Below are positions 18,146 to 27,608 of a stretch of DNA of 64,000 nucleotides, one piece after another. Origin of the DNA: Candidatus Caldisaccharidevorator malaysiensis (lineage in GTDB: Bacteria > Armatimonadota > Fervidibacteria > Fervidibacterales > Fervidibacteraceae); NCBI GenBank assembly GCA_025057575.1, contig JANXBO010000001.1, forward strand, positions 62,001 to 126,000, given 5' to 3'. Made by a program: the position numbers and the translations under genes. Every line of letters begins with the position of its first letter. Position 1 is the first letter of the stretch. The notes below the pieces were generated by a model, which worked only from the letters and a program-made list of their open reading frames with translations, searched no databases and was not told the origin of the DNA.

Positions 18146-21100
18146 CGCCGCTGATGACCCCACATTTTTTCCAAAGCAGACCAGTAAGGGTGGGGGATCA
18201 GGATCCGGGACATAGGGATAATCGGCGACATTTTGTCCAGTTGAAGGCTCCTTTTGCCAATGCCGCCAAAAAACGGATCCGCCTGTTTCGGTTCGGGAAT
18301 TTGCTCCATCGGCGGACCGTGCTCCTGAAACCTGTCCCCTTCGTCGTCCGCAGGTCGGCTCTCCCCGTCGCCGTCTTCTTGACTCTCCTGCCCTTGCTGA
18401 CCCTGCCCTTCGCCCAATGCTCTGGCTAATTGCCAAAGGGTTTCCGTTACCGACTCTTGACGCTGCTGAACTTCGGTGCCGGTCTCACCTTGCAGGAGAC
18501 GCTGCTGAATCCAAGAGAGATCTCGCTGCGCACCGCTCAATCTGTCTCTTGCTTGAGAAGTCAGCGCCTCACCCAAAAGTCCTTCTATTCGGGTCAGCGA
18601 CCTCTGAATCGCCCCTTCCTCACCAGCAATTGCCCCGAGCCGTTCGTTCGGCACATTCTTCCCCAGACGGCGGGATCGGTCCAATTCTTGCGTTTCCCTC
18701 ATCAGCCTCAATTGCCGCTGGGCAAGACTCAGCAATTCATTTTCTCCTGCCCCGAACCTTTGCATCACATTACCCTGCTCAGACTGAAGGAACTGTCGCA
18801 GAGCCTCAGCCAACCGTTCCAGAGCCCTTTCGGCACGCATCTGATGGTCAAGGGCTGTGGAGAGCGTTTCCGAAACAGATTGCTTTGCCAGCCGTTCGGC
18901 AGCCGCCGTCATCTGGCGACCCGCCTCGTCGTGGAGGTCAAGGGTTTCGTGCCCCAGTTGGGGCGTCGCCCGAACAGCCCTCTCAAATTGCGGACGCTGA
19001 GCCAACCATTGATCGGCGAGACGACCCTGGCGGTGAGACAGTTCCTCACTCTCTCGCGACGAGTGGGCTTTTCCTTCCGTCTCTTTGCGAATCTGGCGCT
19101 GTTCCTCAAGAGCCTTTTCCGTTTGCGCTAACAGTTGTGCCAACCGGTTTCTCTCACTTCGGTAGGCTTCCGTCAAGGGACTTTGAGTCGGTGAGGTCAG
19201 CATCCGCTCCGCCTCGGTTAGGTCCGCCAGCGCCTGTTGAGAGGACTGTCGGGCGGAAAGTTGGTCTCCCTTTGCGACCGCCTCAATAGTCTGGCTCATC
19301 GCTTGCTGTGCTGGCGTCCGACCCAGAATGCTGAGGACCTCCGAAAGTCGATTCGCTACTCGTTCTTCTCCCCTACCCTGCCACCATTCCCTCTCCTTGT
19401 CCAAGGCATCCTCCAGTCGCCGCAACCTTGACGCCACTTCTTTTTGGACGGTAGCAACAGCCCGGTTAAGCGTTCCCTCGCCAATGCGCTGATAAATGGA
19501 ATGCTGGAGGGATCTCAAAGCGCTGAGTTCCTGCGCCAAGACGGCGAGTCGTTGCTCCGCCAGTGACCTCTCCAACTGTTCCCGAAGCCGTTCCAGTTCC
19601 TCGCTTGCTCTCTTCGGATCGCCTCTTGCAAGGGCTTCCCGAACCCTTCTGAGTCCCTCCCGAATCCAAGACCAGGGCTGACCTTTCGACCAATCCTCCT
19701 CCATCTGGGACAGAATTCTTGAAAGGTTTTGATCCCTCCGTTCCGTCAATGCCCTGAGCAAATTCCTTATTCGTTCCGTCAGCGTTTGCAATTGAGATTC
19801 CCAATCATCGGGCGACTGAATGGGGACCCGCACCCAGCGGCTGCTAGTGGACTTGGGACCACTTACCGTGTCGTTGTCCGTTACCGTCCCCCGAATCCAA
19901 AGAAATGTTCCCTGCTGCGTTACAGGGACGGACAGGCTGACGATTCCCACCCACTCTTTTGCTCCTTCCGTCGGAAGGATTCGGGTCTCCAACAAAGATC
20001 GGGGCGTGTGTTGGTCCCCAAGGTGAGAGCGGACTGAAAAGGAAGAGATCCCGTAGTCGTCAAGAGACTGCACCCTCAAGAGAAAGCGACCACCAGCCAT
20101 CGCCGTTTGGGATAACGGGATGATGGTTAGGTTCGGGGACCGGTCGTCTTTCATTTTCACATCAAGGACCTTCTGCTGGTGCCACAAGTCCAATGGTCCC
20201 TTCATCTCAAGGGACAGACTCAGGTTCGAGCGAACGGGCAAGCGGATGAAAAAGGAGGGTGAAGAAGTCTCCTTGTTACTCTCCCAAGCCCAAGACTGCC
20301 CATTCACTGCCCAGCGACCGGCAAGGATCGGGGTTGTGGTCTCAACAGTGACTGTGACGACAGACCCCTTCAAAGCAGGTATCGCTGCCGGTTCGGTGCC
20401 GGACCATTCGGACAAATCCTCACCCGTATAATCGGGAGGATCCACCGACGCCCGCCAAGCCGTAACTTTGGGAGCATCCAGAGGGATGAGACGGATTGTC
20501 GGACTCTTTTTTGACCCGCTTTCTGCCCATAGAATACCGCTGTCGGTCACCTTCACTTGTCCTAGAAAAACGGTGAGTCCATCTACCCTCAGCGGGATTT
20601 GGCGGCGAACATCGCCTGCCCAATAAACCCTAACCCTCGACGGAATCCCCCCGTGAGCAGTAACGGTGAATGGGACTGTCGCGCCTCGTGGCACTGTCCC
20701 GTTGCCAGCAAGGGAAATAGAAAGCCCACCCGATCGCTCAAAGGCAAACCTTCCAAAGGCGAACTGAAAGTGTTCCAACAGACCCTTCCAAGCAAATCCG
20801 CTTCTCTCTTTGCCGATGAGGAAAAAAGACATCAAAAGTAACCCAGCGCCCAAGGAAGTCAGCGTTCGCCGCCACGATTGGCGAAGAACGGTCTGGCACA
20901 GCCGCTCTTTTACCCCGTTTGTCCAAAGAGCCCAGGCACCAGCAATGCTGTTTCTTGCGAAAACTGAAGACACCCATCGTCCATCCAGGGTGCCCTGCGC
21001 CAAGTCCAGGGCATTGCGAAAGGCTTCCCCATCCCCGCCCAATTGGTCCGCTATGGTCACTAATCGCCAAAACCGCCACTGACGGAGGCTGATGACGGTG

Positions 21101-21372
21101 ATGACGAAAACAGTCAACAGTGCGAGGACAGAAACGATCCCAAGAGTTACCAGAGCCAATAAAAAGACCGGGGGCGAAAGGCGGGAGAAAAAGCGATCCA
21201 AAAGCAGAGCCGCCAGACCAAACCCAAAAACAATGATCAGCACAAGACCCAGGAAAAATGCCAAATTAAGGGAGACAAGGAGGAGCCATGCCTTTAACAA
21301 TTCCCACTTCAAACTCTTAGCCGGTGGGAAACTGACAATGAGCGGTCTGCCACTGACCTTCCCTCTGACCAT
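18142..21372 (-). CDS. DUF4175-like large membrane protein with long coiled coil
   Basis: 1076 residues. Three hydrophobic segments lie near the N-terminus (about residues 26-60, 66-95 and 163-185), followed by a large periplasmic beta-rich region (residues 200-540). A Gln/Arg/Glu-rich helical region (about 545-1000) carries repeats of the LRRLREALA type, and the tail is acidic. This is the DUF4175 arrangement, seen in Bacteroidetes- and Planctomycetes-like genomes together with DUF4159 proteins and MoxR/Bat genes. No ATPase is adjacent here. The coiled coil suggests oligomerisation or envelope-spanning contact. Function unknown; the start is uncertain because no ribosome site stands out. Confidence 0.7.
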   Translation of the reverse strand: MVRGKVSGRPLIVSFPPAKSLKWELLKAWLLLVSLNLAFFLGLVLIIVFGFGLAALLLDRFFSRLSPPVFLLALVTLGIVSVLALLTVFVITVISLRQWRFWRLVTIADQLGGDGEAFRNALDLAQGTLDGRWVSSVFARNSIAGAWALWTNGVKERLCQTVLRQSWRRTLTSLGAGLLLMSFFLIGKERSGFAWKGLLEHFQFAFGRFAFERSGGLSISLAGNGTVPRGATVPFTVTAHGGIPSRVRVYWAGDVRRQIPLRVDGLTVFLGQVKVTDSGILWAESGSKKSPTIRLIPLDAPKVTAWRASVDPPDYTGEDLSEWSGTEPAAIPALKGSVVTVTVETTTPILAGRWAVNGQSWAWESNKETSSPSFFIRLPVRSNLSLSLEMKGPLDLWHQQKVLDVKMKDDRSPNLTIIPLSQTAMAGGRFLLRVQSLDDYGISSFSVRSHLGDQHTPRSLLETRILPTEGAKEWVGIVSLSVPVTQQGTFLWIRGTVTDNDTVSGPKSTSSRWVRVPIQSPDDWESQLQTLTERIRNLLRALTERRDQNLSRILSQMEEDWSKGQPWSWIREGLRRVREALARGDPKRASEELERLREQLERSLAEQRLAVLAQELSALRSLQHSIYQRIGEGTLNRAVATVQKEVASRLRRLEDALDKEREWWQGRGEERVANRLSEVLSILGRTPAQQAMSQTIEAVAKGDQLSARQSSQQALADLTEAERMLTSPTQSPLTEAYRSERNRLAQLLAQTEKALEEQRQIRKETEGKAHSSRESEELSHRQGRLADQWLAQRPQFERAVRATPQLGHETLDLHDEAGRQMTAAAERLAKQSVSETLSTALDHQMRAERALERLAEALRQFLQSEQGNVMQRFGAGENELLSLAQRQLRLMRETQELDRSRRLGKNVPNERLGAIAGEEGAIQRSLTRIEGLLGEALTSQARDRLSGAQRDLSWIQQRLLQGETGTEVQQRQESVTETLWQLARALGEGQGQQGQESQEDGDGESRPADDEGDRFQEHGPPMEQIPEPKQADPFFGGIGKRSLQLDKMSPIIPMSRILIPHPYWSALEKMWGHQRR

Positions 21373-21414
21373 TGGACAGTGTTCCCCTGCTGGTCGGTTG
21401 TTCTCCAGTTTATC

Positions 21415-22482
21415 TCAGTGGCTTTGAAGAAGTTCCAACATTTGCCGATCCAGTTTGTGCCCCCGCCAATTTTCATAAGCCACATCCACCCGACCACTGT
21501 CCAGAATGCCGAAGGAACCCCTAAAGTTCCACAACGCCCAACCCCAGCCCGCCTCTCTCCAGAGTTCCAGGCAGTCTTTCATCCAGGCGAGAACCACTTT
21601 ATGAGGGGTCTTGTTGTAGGACCCAAATTCCCCCACCATCACCCCGAACCCTTGCTTTTCCAATTCCTTCCAAGGTAAGATAGCGGTCCGGTGCAATTGA
21701 TCCTTGTCCCAAACAGTGGAACCTTCCCTGTGGGGATGAGTGGGCTCGCCCCACTGTTCCGATCCCGCCACCCATTCCGCCTTGAAATGGGTTAAAGTGA
21801 AAGGTCGGTAGCCCCTTGTTGCCGCCGCCACCCGGAGACCCGCTAACTCGTGGGGCGGCTCGTTGCCCCATTCTCTCCCGTCGCAGATAATCAGCCTGTT
21901 TTCATCCTCTTCCCTGATGGCGGCGGTGACCCTTTCTACTACCTTGCGATGAACATCGGCAGAGATCCTTGCCGGTTCATTGAAAAGGTTAAAGGAGAGG
22001 AACCGGTTGCCAATCCCTTTGTATCTTTTGGCAAACGCCCGCCAGTGCCCGCAGCAAACCCGCTGGGCTTCCTCATCGGTCCAAAGGGATTTCGGTTCTG
22101 GCGGAGAGGCAACCGTGTAGCCCGGCGCCCGGTGAAAATTGATGCAAATATGAATCCCGTATTGGCGCCCCCATTCAACGGCTTGGTCAATCTCCTTCAA
22201 AACGGGCTCCTTTAACTTCGTCCAATCGGTCTCCTCCGTCCAGCACCGATAGTCCATCGGAAGGCGGACAAAATTGAAGCCCAGTTCAGCAATCCATTCA
22301 AAATCCGATTGAAAGAAGGGACCGTTGCTCCAGTCCCGGTGGAACTTTTCCAATAAATTGAAGCCCCGCCATCGGGGCAATTTTCTCGGGGACGGTTCCG
22401 GCAAGGGAGCACTGGCATTACCCTTCAGACCGATACCGCTTGCCAACAAAGTCACCCCTTTTATCAGTTCTCTTCGTTTCAT
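21415..22482 (-). CDS. Glycoside hydrolase family 5 endoglucanase-like enzyme with export signal
   Basis: About 355 residues. The start at ATG 22482 follows GGAGGCGGCT. The N-terminus MKRRELIKGVTLLASGIG is a Tat-like or Sec signal. The TIM barrel has the GH5 acid/base Glu in SFNLFNEPA and the nucleophile Glu in VMVGEFGSY. It also has RLPMDYRCW near strand 2 and CINFHRAPGY with the conserved His. The family cuts beta-glucans, mannans and similar. A longer frame to 22575 lacks support. It closes the run of minus-strand genes downstream of the glycan block. Confidence 0.88.
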   Translation of the reverse strand: MKRRELIKGVTLLASGIGLKGNASAPLPEPSPRKLPRWRGFNLLEKFHRDWSNGPFFQSDFEWIAELGFNFVRLPMDYRCWTEETDWTKLKEPVLKEIDQAVEWGRQYGIHICINFHRAPGYTVASPPEPKSLWTDEEAQRVCCGHWRAFAKRYKGIGNRFLSFNLFNEPARISADVHRKVVERVTAAIREEDENRLIICDGREWGNEPPHELAGLRVAAATRGYRPFTLTHFKAEWVAGSEQWGEPTHPHREGSTVWDKDQLHRTAILPWKELEKQGFGVMVGEFGSYNKTPHKVVLAWMKDCLELWREAGWGWALWNFRGSFGILDSGRVDVAYENWRGHKLDRQMLELLQSH

Positions 22483-22565
22483 AGCCGCCTCCTGCGAACC
22501 TAAGCATAGTAGCACAGCATTGCCGATACACCGACATTGAAATTTGACAAGGTCTGAAAAACCCG

Positions 22566-23366
22566 TTACAGCCATTCCGCTACCCGCTTCTTGTATCGGT
22601 TAAAGATCAGCCAGCCGATGACGAGCAGTCCGAGCGATTGGATGAGGGCGACAACAAATTGCCATAAGTCCAAAGGCAAGGGTGGGCGCCCGTCGGGCAG
22701 TTGAACGGGCGGCAAAAGGATCTGCCGAAGCACTGTCAGATAAGTGGCAAAGGGGTTCAGCATATAAAGGCGATACCACTCTTCACCAACCATTTCGGAA
22801 AAATAAAAGACGGGGCACAAAAAGAAAAGGGCTCGGAGAACGAAGGCATCCATAATGAACTGAATGTCGTGGTAGAGGACCGACAGAACTGATAGAGCCA
22901 TCACCAGACCGAGAAGGCAAATGCACAGACCCACGATCACCAGGGGCAACAAAAGCCAGGTCGCCCTGACGGGGATGGCTAATATCCTTAAATAGATAAA
23001 AAAGACCGCCAGCGCCAACAAGAAGTGAACCAAGTTGGACAGGACCGAAGAGATGGGAAGGACCTCCCGCCTCATCGGGAACGCCTTGACAAGAGGCATA
23101 TGAAAAAGCATTACCGAGCAACCGTCCAGTAGGGTATTGTTGATAAACTGCCACGCCAGTGCGTTGCAAAAGAGGTAGGCGGAGTAGTTGGGAATGTTGT
23201 ATTTAAAAAACTTCTCAACCACGATCAACCAAAGAATCGCTTGAGCCACTGGAGGAAAGAGGGACCAAAAAAATCCCAAAAAAGTCCTCTTGTAGCGAAC
23301 CCTCAGTTGCCGCCAGACCAGGACCAAAACGGGCTCCCATAAACTTCGCGGTAACGAGATCGTCAG
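22566..23366 (-). CDS. ABC-2 type permease for polysaccharide or O-antigen export
   Basis: About 266 residues with six hydrophobic segments. The N-terminus VWRQLRVRYKRTFLGFFWSLFPP is the signature of Wzm/TagG/KpsM-type permeases, which flip lipid-linked glycans with a Wzt/KpsT ATPase. I infer a CTG start at 23366: it lies 5 bases after the stop of the upstream gene. A GGAGGAGGG box ends 8 bases before it, inside the upstream gene's 3' end, and the extra residues (MTISLPRSLWEPV) match the usual preamble. The alternative is TTG at 23327. No ATPase partner gene is present in the window, which is unusual. Confidence 0.8.
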   Translation of the reverse strand: MTISLPRSLWEPVLVLVWRQLRVRYKRTFLGFFWSLFPPVAQAILWLIVVEKFFKYNIPNYSAYLFCNALAWQFINNTLLDGCSVMLFHMPLVKAFPMRREVLPISSVLSNLVHFLLALAVFFIYLRILAIPVRATWLLLPLVIVGLCICLLGLVMALSVLSVLYHDIQFIMDAFVLRALFFLCPVFYFSEMVGEEWYRLYMLNPFATYLTVLRQILLPPVQLPDGRPPLPLDLWQFVVALIQSLGLLVIGWLIFNRYKKRVAEWL

Positions 23367-23371
23367 TTTTG

Positions 23372-25105
23372 CTACCCTCCTCCTGTATCCCAGTATGGAT
23401 AGCCTGTCTTCTTTAACACCCTAAGAACCGTTTCTCTATCATAGATCCCGACAACCACCACACCCTCATAAGTGGCAGCAAATACTGGTTTCTCTTCTTT
23501 CCACAGGGTCCACGCAAGGCGACGCAGATAATTCGGCAACAACTCCCACTCTGTTTGGCTGGCTTGAATTAAAAGAAAATCTGCTTCTGGTATGTCCCTG
23601 GGATCGCCCATTATCCGAATATGCTTGCCAAGATAACCTCCGTTCTGGTAAAATTCCATATACGCACAAAGGGAATGAGGCAAAAGGAACAGTCCTTTCT
23701 CATCTCTCTGCTGGTTTAGAAAGGGAACCGCATTGATAAGGTTGATGCCCCAATAGGTGGCCTCAAAACCCCATCGGTTAACGGCTCCCTTTATCCCCCC
23801 TATTAAAGAACTGTAGTAAGAAAGTTCAAAAGGATGGGATTCTATCGTATCCCTTAGTCCTGGTCCTACAAAAAGAATTGCCAGCAAATAAACGAACATC
23901 CTTTTCGTGCTGACCGCCACATCTTGTAAACGAATGAAGATCATCTGAATTAATTGAAGAATTTGATAAAAACCATAACCACTTAGGAAAACAAAAAAAG
24001 GGATTGCAGGCTCAAAAAGCCGAACACCATTATACTTTGGCGTGGTCGGAAGCAAAAAAGGTGCTATGTGAATGCAGAAACTAATTAGCGACAACCGAAC
24101 CAAAACGGGCGTTGCTGACCATTTGCCAATGACAAATATAAAGCCAACCATCGCCATTAGAGCAATAACAATCGGAGTGGTAACGATTGTCATCACGATC
24201 GGATAGTGCCAAGGAGCAAAGTCCCAAAGGCGACCAAAATAAAAGGTGTGAACTCCAAAATGCTTAAAATGGAAAAGAAAGTATTGAAAAAAACGGCGAA
24301 ACGGATCCGGCCATAGCCACAACCAGGTGACCAAAAGAAATAGGAGGGCAAACGTGCCGATTAGAAAAACCTTTGAGATCTGCTTAATAACAACGGTTTT
24401 CTCTATTGAGGACCGATTGAGAAACCATTCAGTTATCAAAAAAATAAGCACGGACGGAAGAATCAAAAAACCGTTGGCTTTGGAAGAGAAGGCAAGTCCG
24501 ACAAAAAGAGACGCTACAGCCAATGAGCTTTTTGAGGCAGAAAAAAGGGCGTTTGGCAACATAAAGGTGGCCATAAAAGTTGTGGCAGCGACAGGCAAAT
24601 CCATAGTCAAAAAGTGGGCATCGCCGACCAGCCTGGGTGTGGACGCTAAAGCCAAAGCAACGAACAGCCCGGTCGGGCGGTCCATTGCACTCCGTCCAAA
24701 CCAATAACCGCAAAAGACGAGAAAGCCAAAAAGAATGGCGGTCCCGATTCTCATTGATGCTAAGACCTCGCCAAAAAAATGCCGACTGACTGCATAACCG
24801 AAAGCAGAAAGGACTTTCGGAAAGGGAGGATGCATATCTCTGGCAGACCAGTATCGCTCAATAATGTCAAAACGGAACGGCGAGAAAAAGTCTCCCGAAC
24901 TCCAAGACTGCCAGAGGTAGTGGAACCAGCCCAGATACTTGAGTGCATAACCAGCATAAATCGGTTCGTCATATCCCACTCCTATATCGTTTGCTGTGAG
25001 GATCACCCAAGTCGTTGCCAATATCCCAATTGTGCTCCCTACAATGATGTCCAAACCATTGTTTTTTAACCAGTTTTTGAACAATGATTTATCGTCCGAC
25101 CTCAT
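23372..25105 (-). CDS. GT39/ArnT-like membrane glycosyltransferase
   Basis: 577 residues with about eleven hydrophobic segments. The first periplasmic loop carries GVGYDEPIYAGYAL, the Asp-Glu pair typical of dolichyl- or undecaprenyl-phosphate sugar transferases (PMT/ArnT clan), and RDMHPPFPKVLSA nearby. Such enzymes move a sugar from a polyprenyl carrier to a lipid or protein on the outer face of the membrane. Its start overlaps the 3' end of the YfhO gene by 17 bases, and its stop is 5 bases from the permease. The region looks AT-richer than neighbouring genes, with many A-runs. Confidence 0.75.
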   Translation of the reverse strand: MRSDDKSLFKNWLKNNGLDIIVGSTIGILATTWVILTANDIGVGYDEPIYAGYALKYLGWFHYLWQSWSSGDFFSPFRFDIIERYWSARDMHPPFPKVLSAFGYAVSRHFFGEVLASMRIGTAILFGFLVFCGYWFGRSAMDRPTGLFVALALASTPRLVGDAHFLTMDLPVAATTFMATFMLPNALFSASKSSLAVASLFVGLAFSSKANGFLILPSVLIFLITEWFLNRSSIEKTVVIKQISKVFLIGTFALLFLLVTWLWLWPDPFRRFFQYFLFHFKHFGVHTFYFGRLWDFAPWHYPIVMTIVTTPIVIALMAMVGFIFVIGKWSATPVLVRLSLISFCIHIAPFLLPTTPKYNGVRLFEPAIPFFVFLSGYGFYQILQLIQMIFIRLQDVAVSTKRMFVYLLAILFVGPGLRDTIESHPFELSYYSSLIGGIKGAVNRWGFEATYWGINLINAVPFLNQQRDEKGLFLLPHSLCAYMEFYQNGGYLGKHIRIMGDPRDIPEADFLLIQASQTEWELLPNYLRRLAWTLWKEEKPVFAATYEGVVVVGIYDRETVLRVLKKTGYPYWDTGGG

Positions 25106-27602
25106 ATTGAGCCCCTCTGCTAAAACAGGTCAACATAAAAGCAATACCACAGCCCATCGCTCCAACGCTGACTATCGTGCAGAAGAGCCCGATGATGATT
25201 GTATCCGGATAAAAAACCCACGTCACTCTGGCGGAATCAGAAGGAATCAGTGCTGCCCGAAAAGTGTAGTTAGCAACTTTGTGCGGCACGGACATCCATT
25301 GGTCGCGAATTTTTGAATAAACCCGCCATCCAGGATAGTATGTATCGGCGACGAAAAGGACAGCGTCGTTATCCAAATGAACGGCTAAGGTAAGCACATT
25401 GGGCTGATCGGCAATGATGCGGACACTAGCTTTTGAACCAAAGGATGACTTTGACAAATGGCTGTTTTCCAAAAAAACCTTGTTCGTGCTCTTTTTTCCT
25501 GCTGTCACCATTCCTTTCAATGCTTCTTTAGGATCAGAAACAGTGGCGACCTCACGGGCGAACCACGCTCTTGGAAGGGCCGTTCGGTTTTCGTAGATCC
25601 AAATTTCCCCTTTATAAACAGCCCGTAAGGACGCTTTCTCCGCCTCCTTTAGCCGATTTGGCGTCAGAATATAGCGGACCGACATCATATCCAGAAGAGG
25701 GGAGTCAAAGGACCGGACGGAAAAGCCGGGTGCTCTTTCGTCCCAAGTTTTCAAAAAGGATTGATACCGTCCCAGCACGAGGGAATCCGAGCCCTGAATG
25801 TCCCTTAACTTGTAGACCGTTAATGTGTTGCTTGGTGTCCAGCCTCTGATCGGGTCCGTTCCGGCGGCGACGACACGCCATAATCCTTGATGCTCCGTCA
25901 GCCAATTTAAAGCAGGTGTTCTAAAAAACAGCGCTTCTCTGCTTGCTTGAGGATGCTGCGACCAAGACACCGCCAAAAGATCAGCCGCACAGATCGCTAT
26001 GGTTAAGACCTGCAACAAGGTCAATCCGCCGTTCCCTGACGACGCCCGTTTGTATTTTGCCCATATGATCAAACCACTTGTCAGTCCCCCGATAACCAAG
26101 CCATTGATCAGCGACTGCAGTGTATTGGGCAGCAGCAGCGGATGAAAAGCCGCCTCTCTGTGCACGATAGCAAAAACACTTGTTAGCAAAGCAACCGTAA
26201 GAAACAACACCACCAAGGATAAGTAGAAAAACCGATTCGTTCCCTGCCCGAGTCCCTTTTGTCGTAAAACCTTATGAAGAAAAGACCCAAAGAGTGTCTC
26301 AAAGCCAGCAGCCGATAAAAGTGCGACACCTGCATTAAACAGTAAAAGGGCGCGTGAAAAGCCGACGAAAGACGCCGTGCCCGGCAAACCAAAACCGATT
26401 GCCCGATGAACCGCCGGAAATGTTGCTGCTAAGAGACCGATTGCCACGTAAACGATCCCAAGAACGCTTAATTGATGGACAGTGTTGTATACTTTTTTCA
26501 AAATGGACAGGTGACTAATGGCTATTGCTAAAAACAACCACGCAACCATACCTGGGTATCCAGTCTTTTCCACAAAACTGAATTCCGTAACAGGACTCCA
26601 ATGGGTCCCATCAGCCCAAGTCCCGAAAATCTTAGGGAAAAACAACCGAACCCATTGATCTATCGGCAAATTGGTCCCAACAGGGATTATCTCCGTTGCG
26701 ACAGCCCTTGACGACAACCGCCCAAACTCCAATAACGGCAAGACCTGGGCGGAGCCTAAGAGAAAACCTAAAATTAAGACTCCAAACGCCATTAATAGCG
26801 GCGACCAATGTTTCAATAAAATTGAACCAACGAGACCATAACACCCGATCGCCCAGGTCACATAAAATGCCATCTGGGGATGACCGCCCAACAGCGATAA
26901 TCCAACAGCCAAACTGGCAATTACGAACCCAATAACTTTCTTATTCCATTGACAATCTCGATCTGAAAACTCTTGCGTATCATCTTTCTTAAAAATTAAC
27001 GAGAGACCCCAAAGGGCAGCCGGCAACCAGATCGCCGACGCCACAACTGGAATGTAGGCTAACCAAGCAATCAGAAATCCCGAAAACTGAAAGGAAACAG
27101 CACCCATCAAAGCGGCAAGAGAAAAAGTAATATTGCGAAGAAACAGATACATAAAGACACCAGCCATACTTAGGTGAAACCAAGCAAACCAACCAAACGC
27201 TTTGTCAAGAGGTAAGATTAAGAAAAACAAGTTAAAAGGATAAAACACGCCCGACAGCCCATTCGCAACAAATGGTGTTCCGCAAAACATATAAGGGTTC
27301 CAAAGAGGGATTTCTCCTGACGCAATCTGTTCTCTGTAAAACTGACGCCAAGGATAATATTGTTGTAGAACATCCAGCAGAGGAACCCGAACACGGGTAA
27401 ATTCAGGGAATTTTTCTCTTGCTATATGTTTCCACGGCGGCATTAACAGAAGCAGGTCCGCAGGCACTAGTGTTTGATTACCAACGGTGACGGATGATAA
27501 CAGAACTAAAGGCAAAAGAAAAAGAATTATAAAAGGCATTATGCTACCAATATTTATTTTGTCAGCAGTTAGGGTGCGTTTTGTTCTCTTTGTCTTGGGC
27601 AA
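25089..27602 (-). CDS. YfhO-family membrane protein
   Basis: 837 residues. About a dozen membrane helices in the first two thirds include FQFSGFLIAWLAYIPVVAS, typical of YfhO. A C-terminal periplasmic domain contains the family hallmark VADTYYPGWRVY and a last TM helix. In Gram-positives YfhO takes part in glycosylation of lipoteichoic acid. In other bacteria it marks surface-glycan clusters, and it is distantly related to GT-C enzymes. The start is TTG at 27602 with a weak ribosome site; ATG about 21 codons later is an alternative. It lies in the AT-richer part of the block. Confidence 0.85.
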   Translation of the reverse strand: MPKTKRTKRTLTADKINIGSIMPFIILFLLPLVLLSSVTVGNQTLVPADLLLLMPPWKHIAREKFPEFTRVRVPLLDVLQQYYPWRQFYREQIASGEIPLWNPYMFCGTPFVANGLSGVFYPFNLFFLILPLDKAFGWFAWFHLSMAGVFMYLFLRNITFSLAALMGAVSFQFSGFLIAWLAYIPVVASAIWLPAALWGLSLIFKKDDTQEFSDRDCQWNKKVIGFVIASLAVGLSLLGGHPQMAFYVTWAIGCYGLVGSILLKHWSPLLMAFGVLILGFLLGSAQVLPLLEFGRLSSRAVATEIIPVGTNLPIDQWVRLFFPKIFGTWADGTHWSPVTEFSFVEKTGYPGMVAWLFLAIAISHLSILKKVYNTVHQLSVLGIVYVAIGLLAATFPAVHRAIGFGLPGTASFVGFSRALLLFNAGVALLSAAGFETLFGSFLHKVLRQKGLGQGTNRFFYLSLVVLFLTVALLTSVFAIVHREAAFHPLLLPNTLQSLINGLVIGGLTSGLIIWAKYKRASSGNGGLTLLQVLTIAICAADLLAVSWSQHPQASREALFFRTPALNWLTEHQGLWRVVAAGTDPIRGWTPSNTLTVYKLRDIQGSDSLVLGRYQSFLKTWDERAPGFSVRSFDSPLLDMMSVRYILTPNRLKEAEKASLRAVYKGEIWIYENRTALPRAWFAREVATVSDPKEALKGMVTAGKKSTNKVFLENSHLSKSSFGSKASVRIIADQPNVLTLAVHLDNDAVLFVADTYYPGWRVYSKIRDQWMSVPHKVANYTFRAALIPSDSARVTWVFYPDTIIIGLFCTIVSVGAMGCGIAFMLTCFSRGAQYEVGR

Positions 27603-27608
27603 ACTAAA

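Noticed and set aside
18146-18436. N-terminal extension of the DUF4159 protein
   Set aside because: It is Arg-rich read-through of the DUF4175 gene in another frame; a signal peptide starts at 18145.
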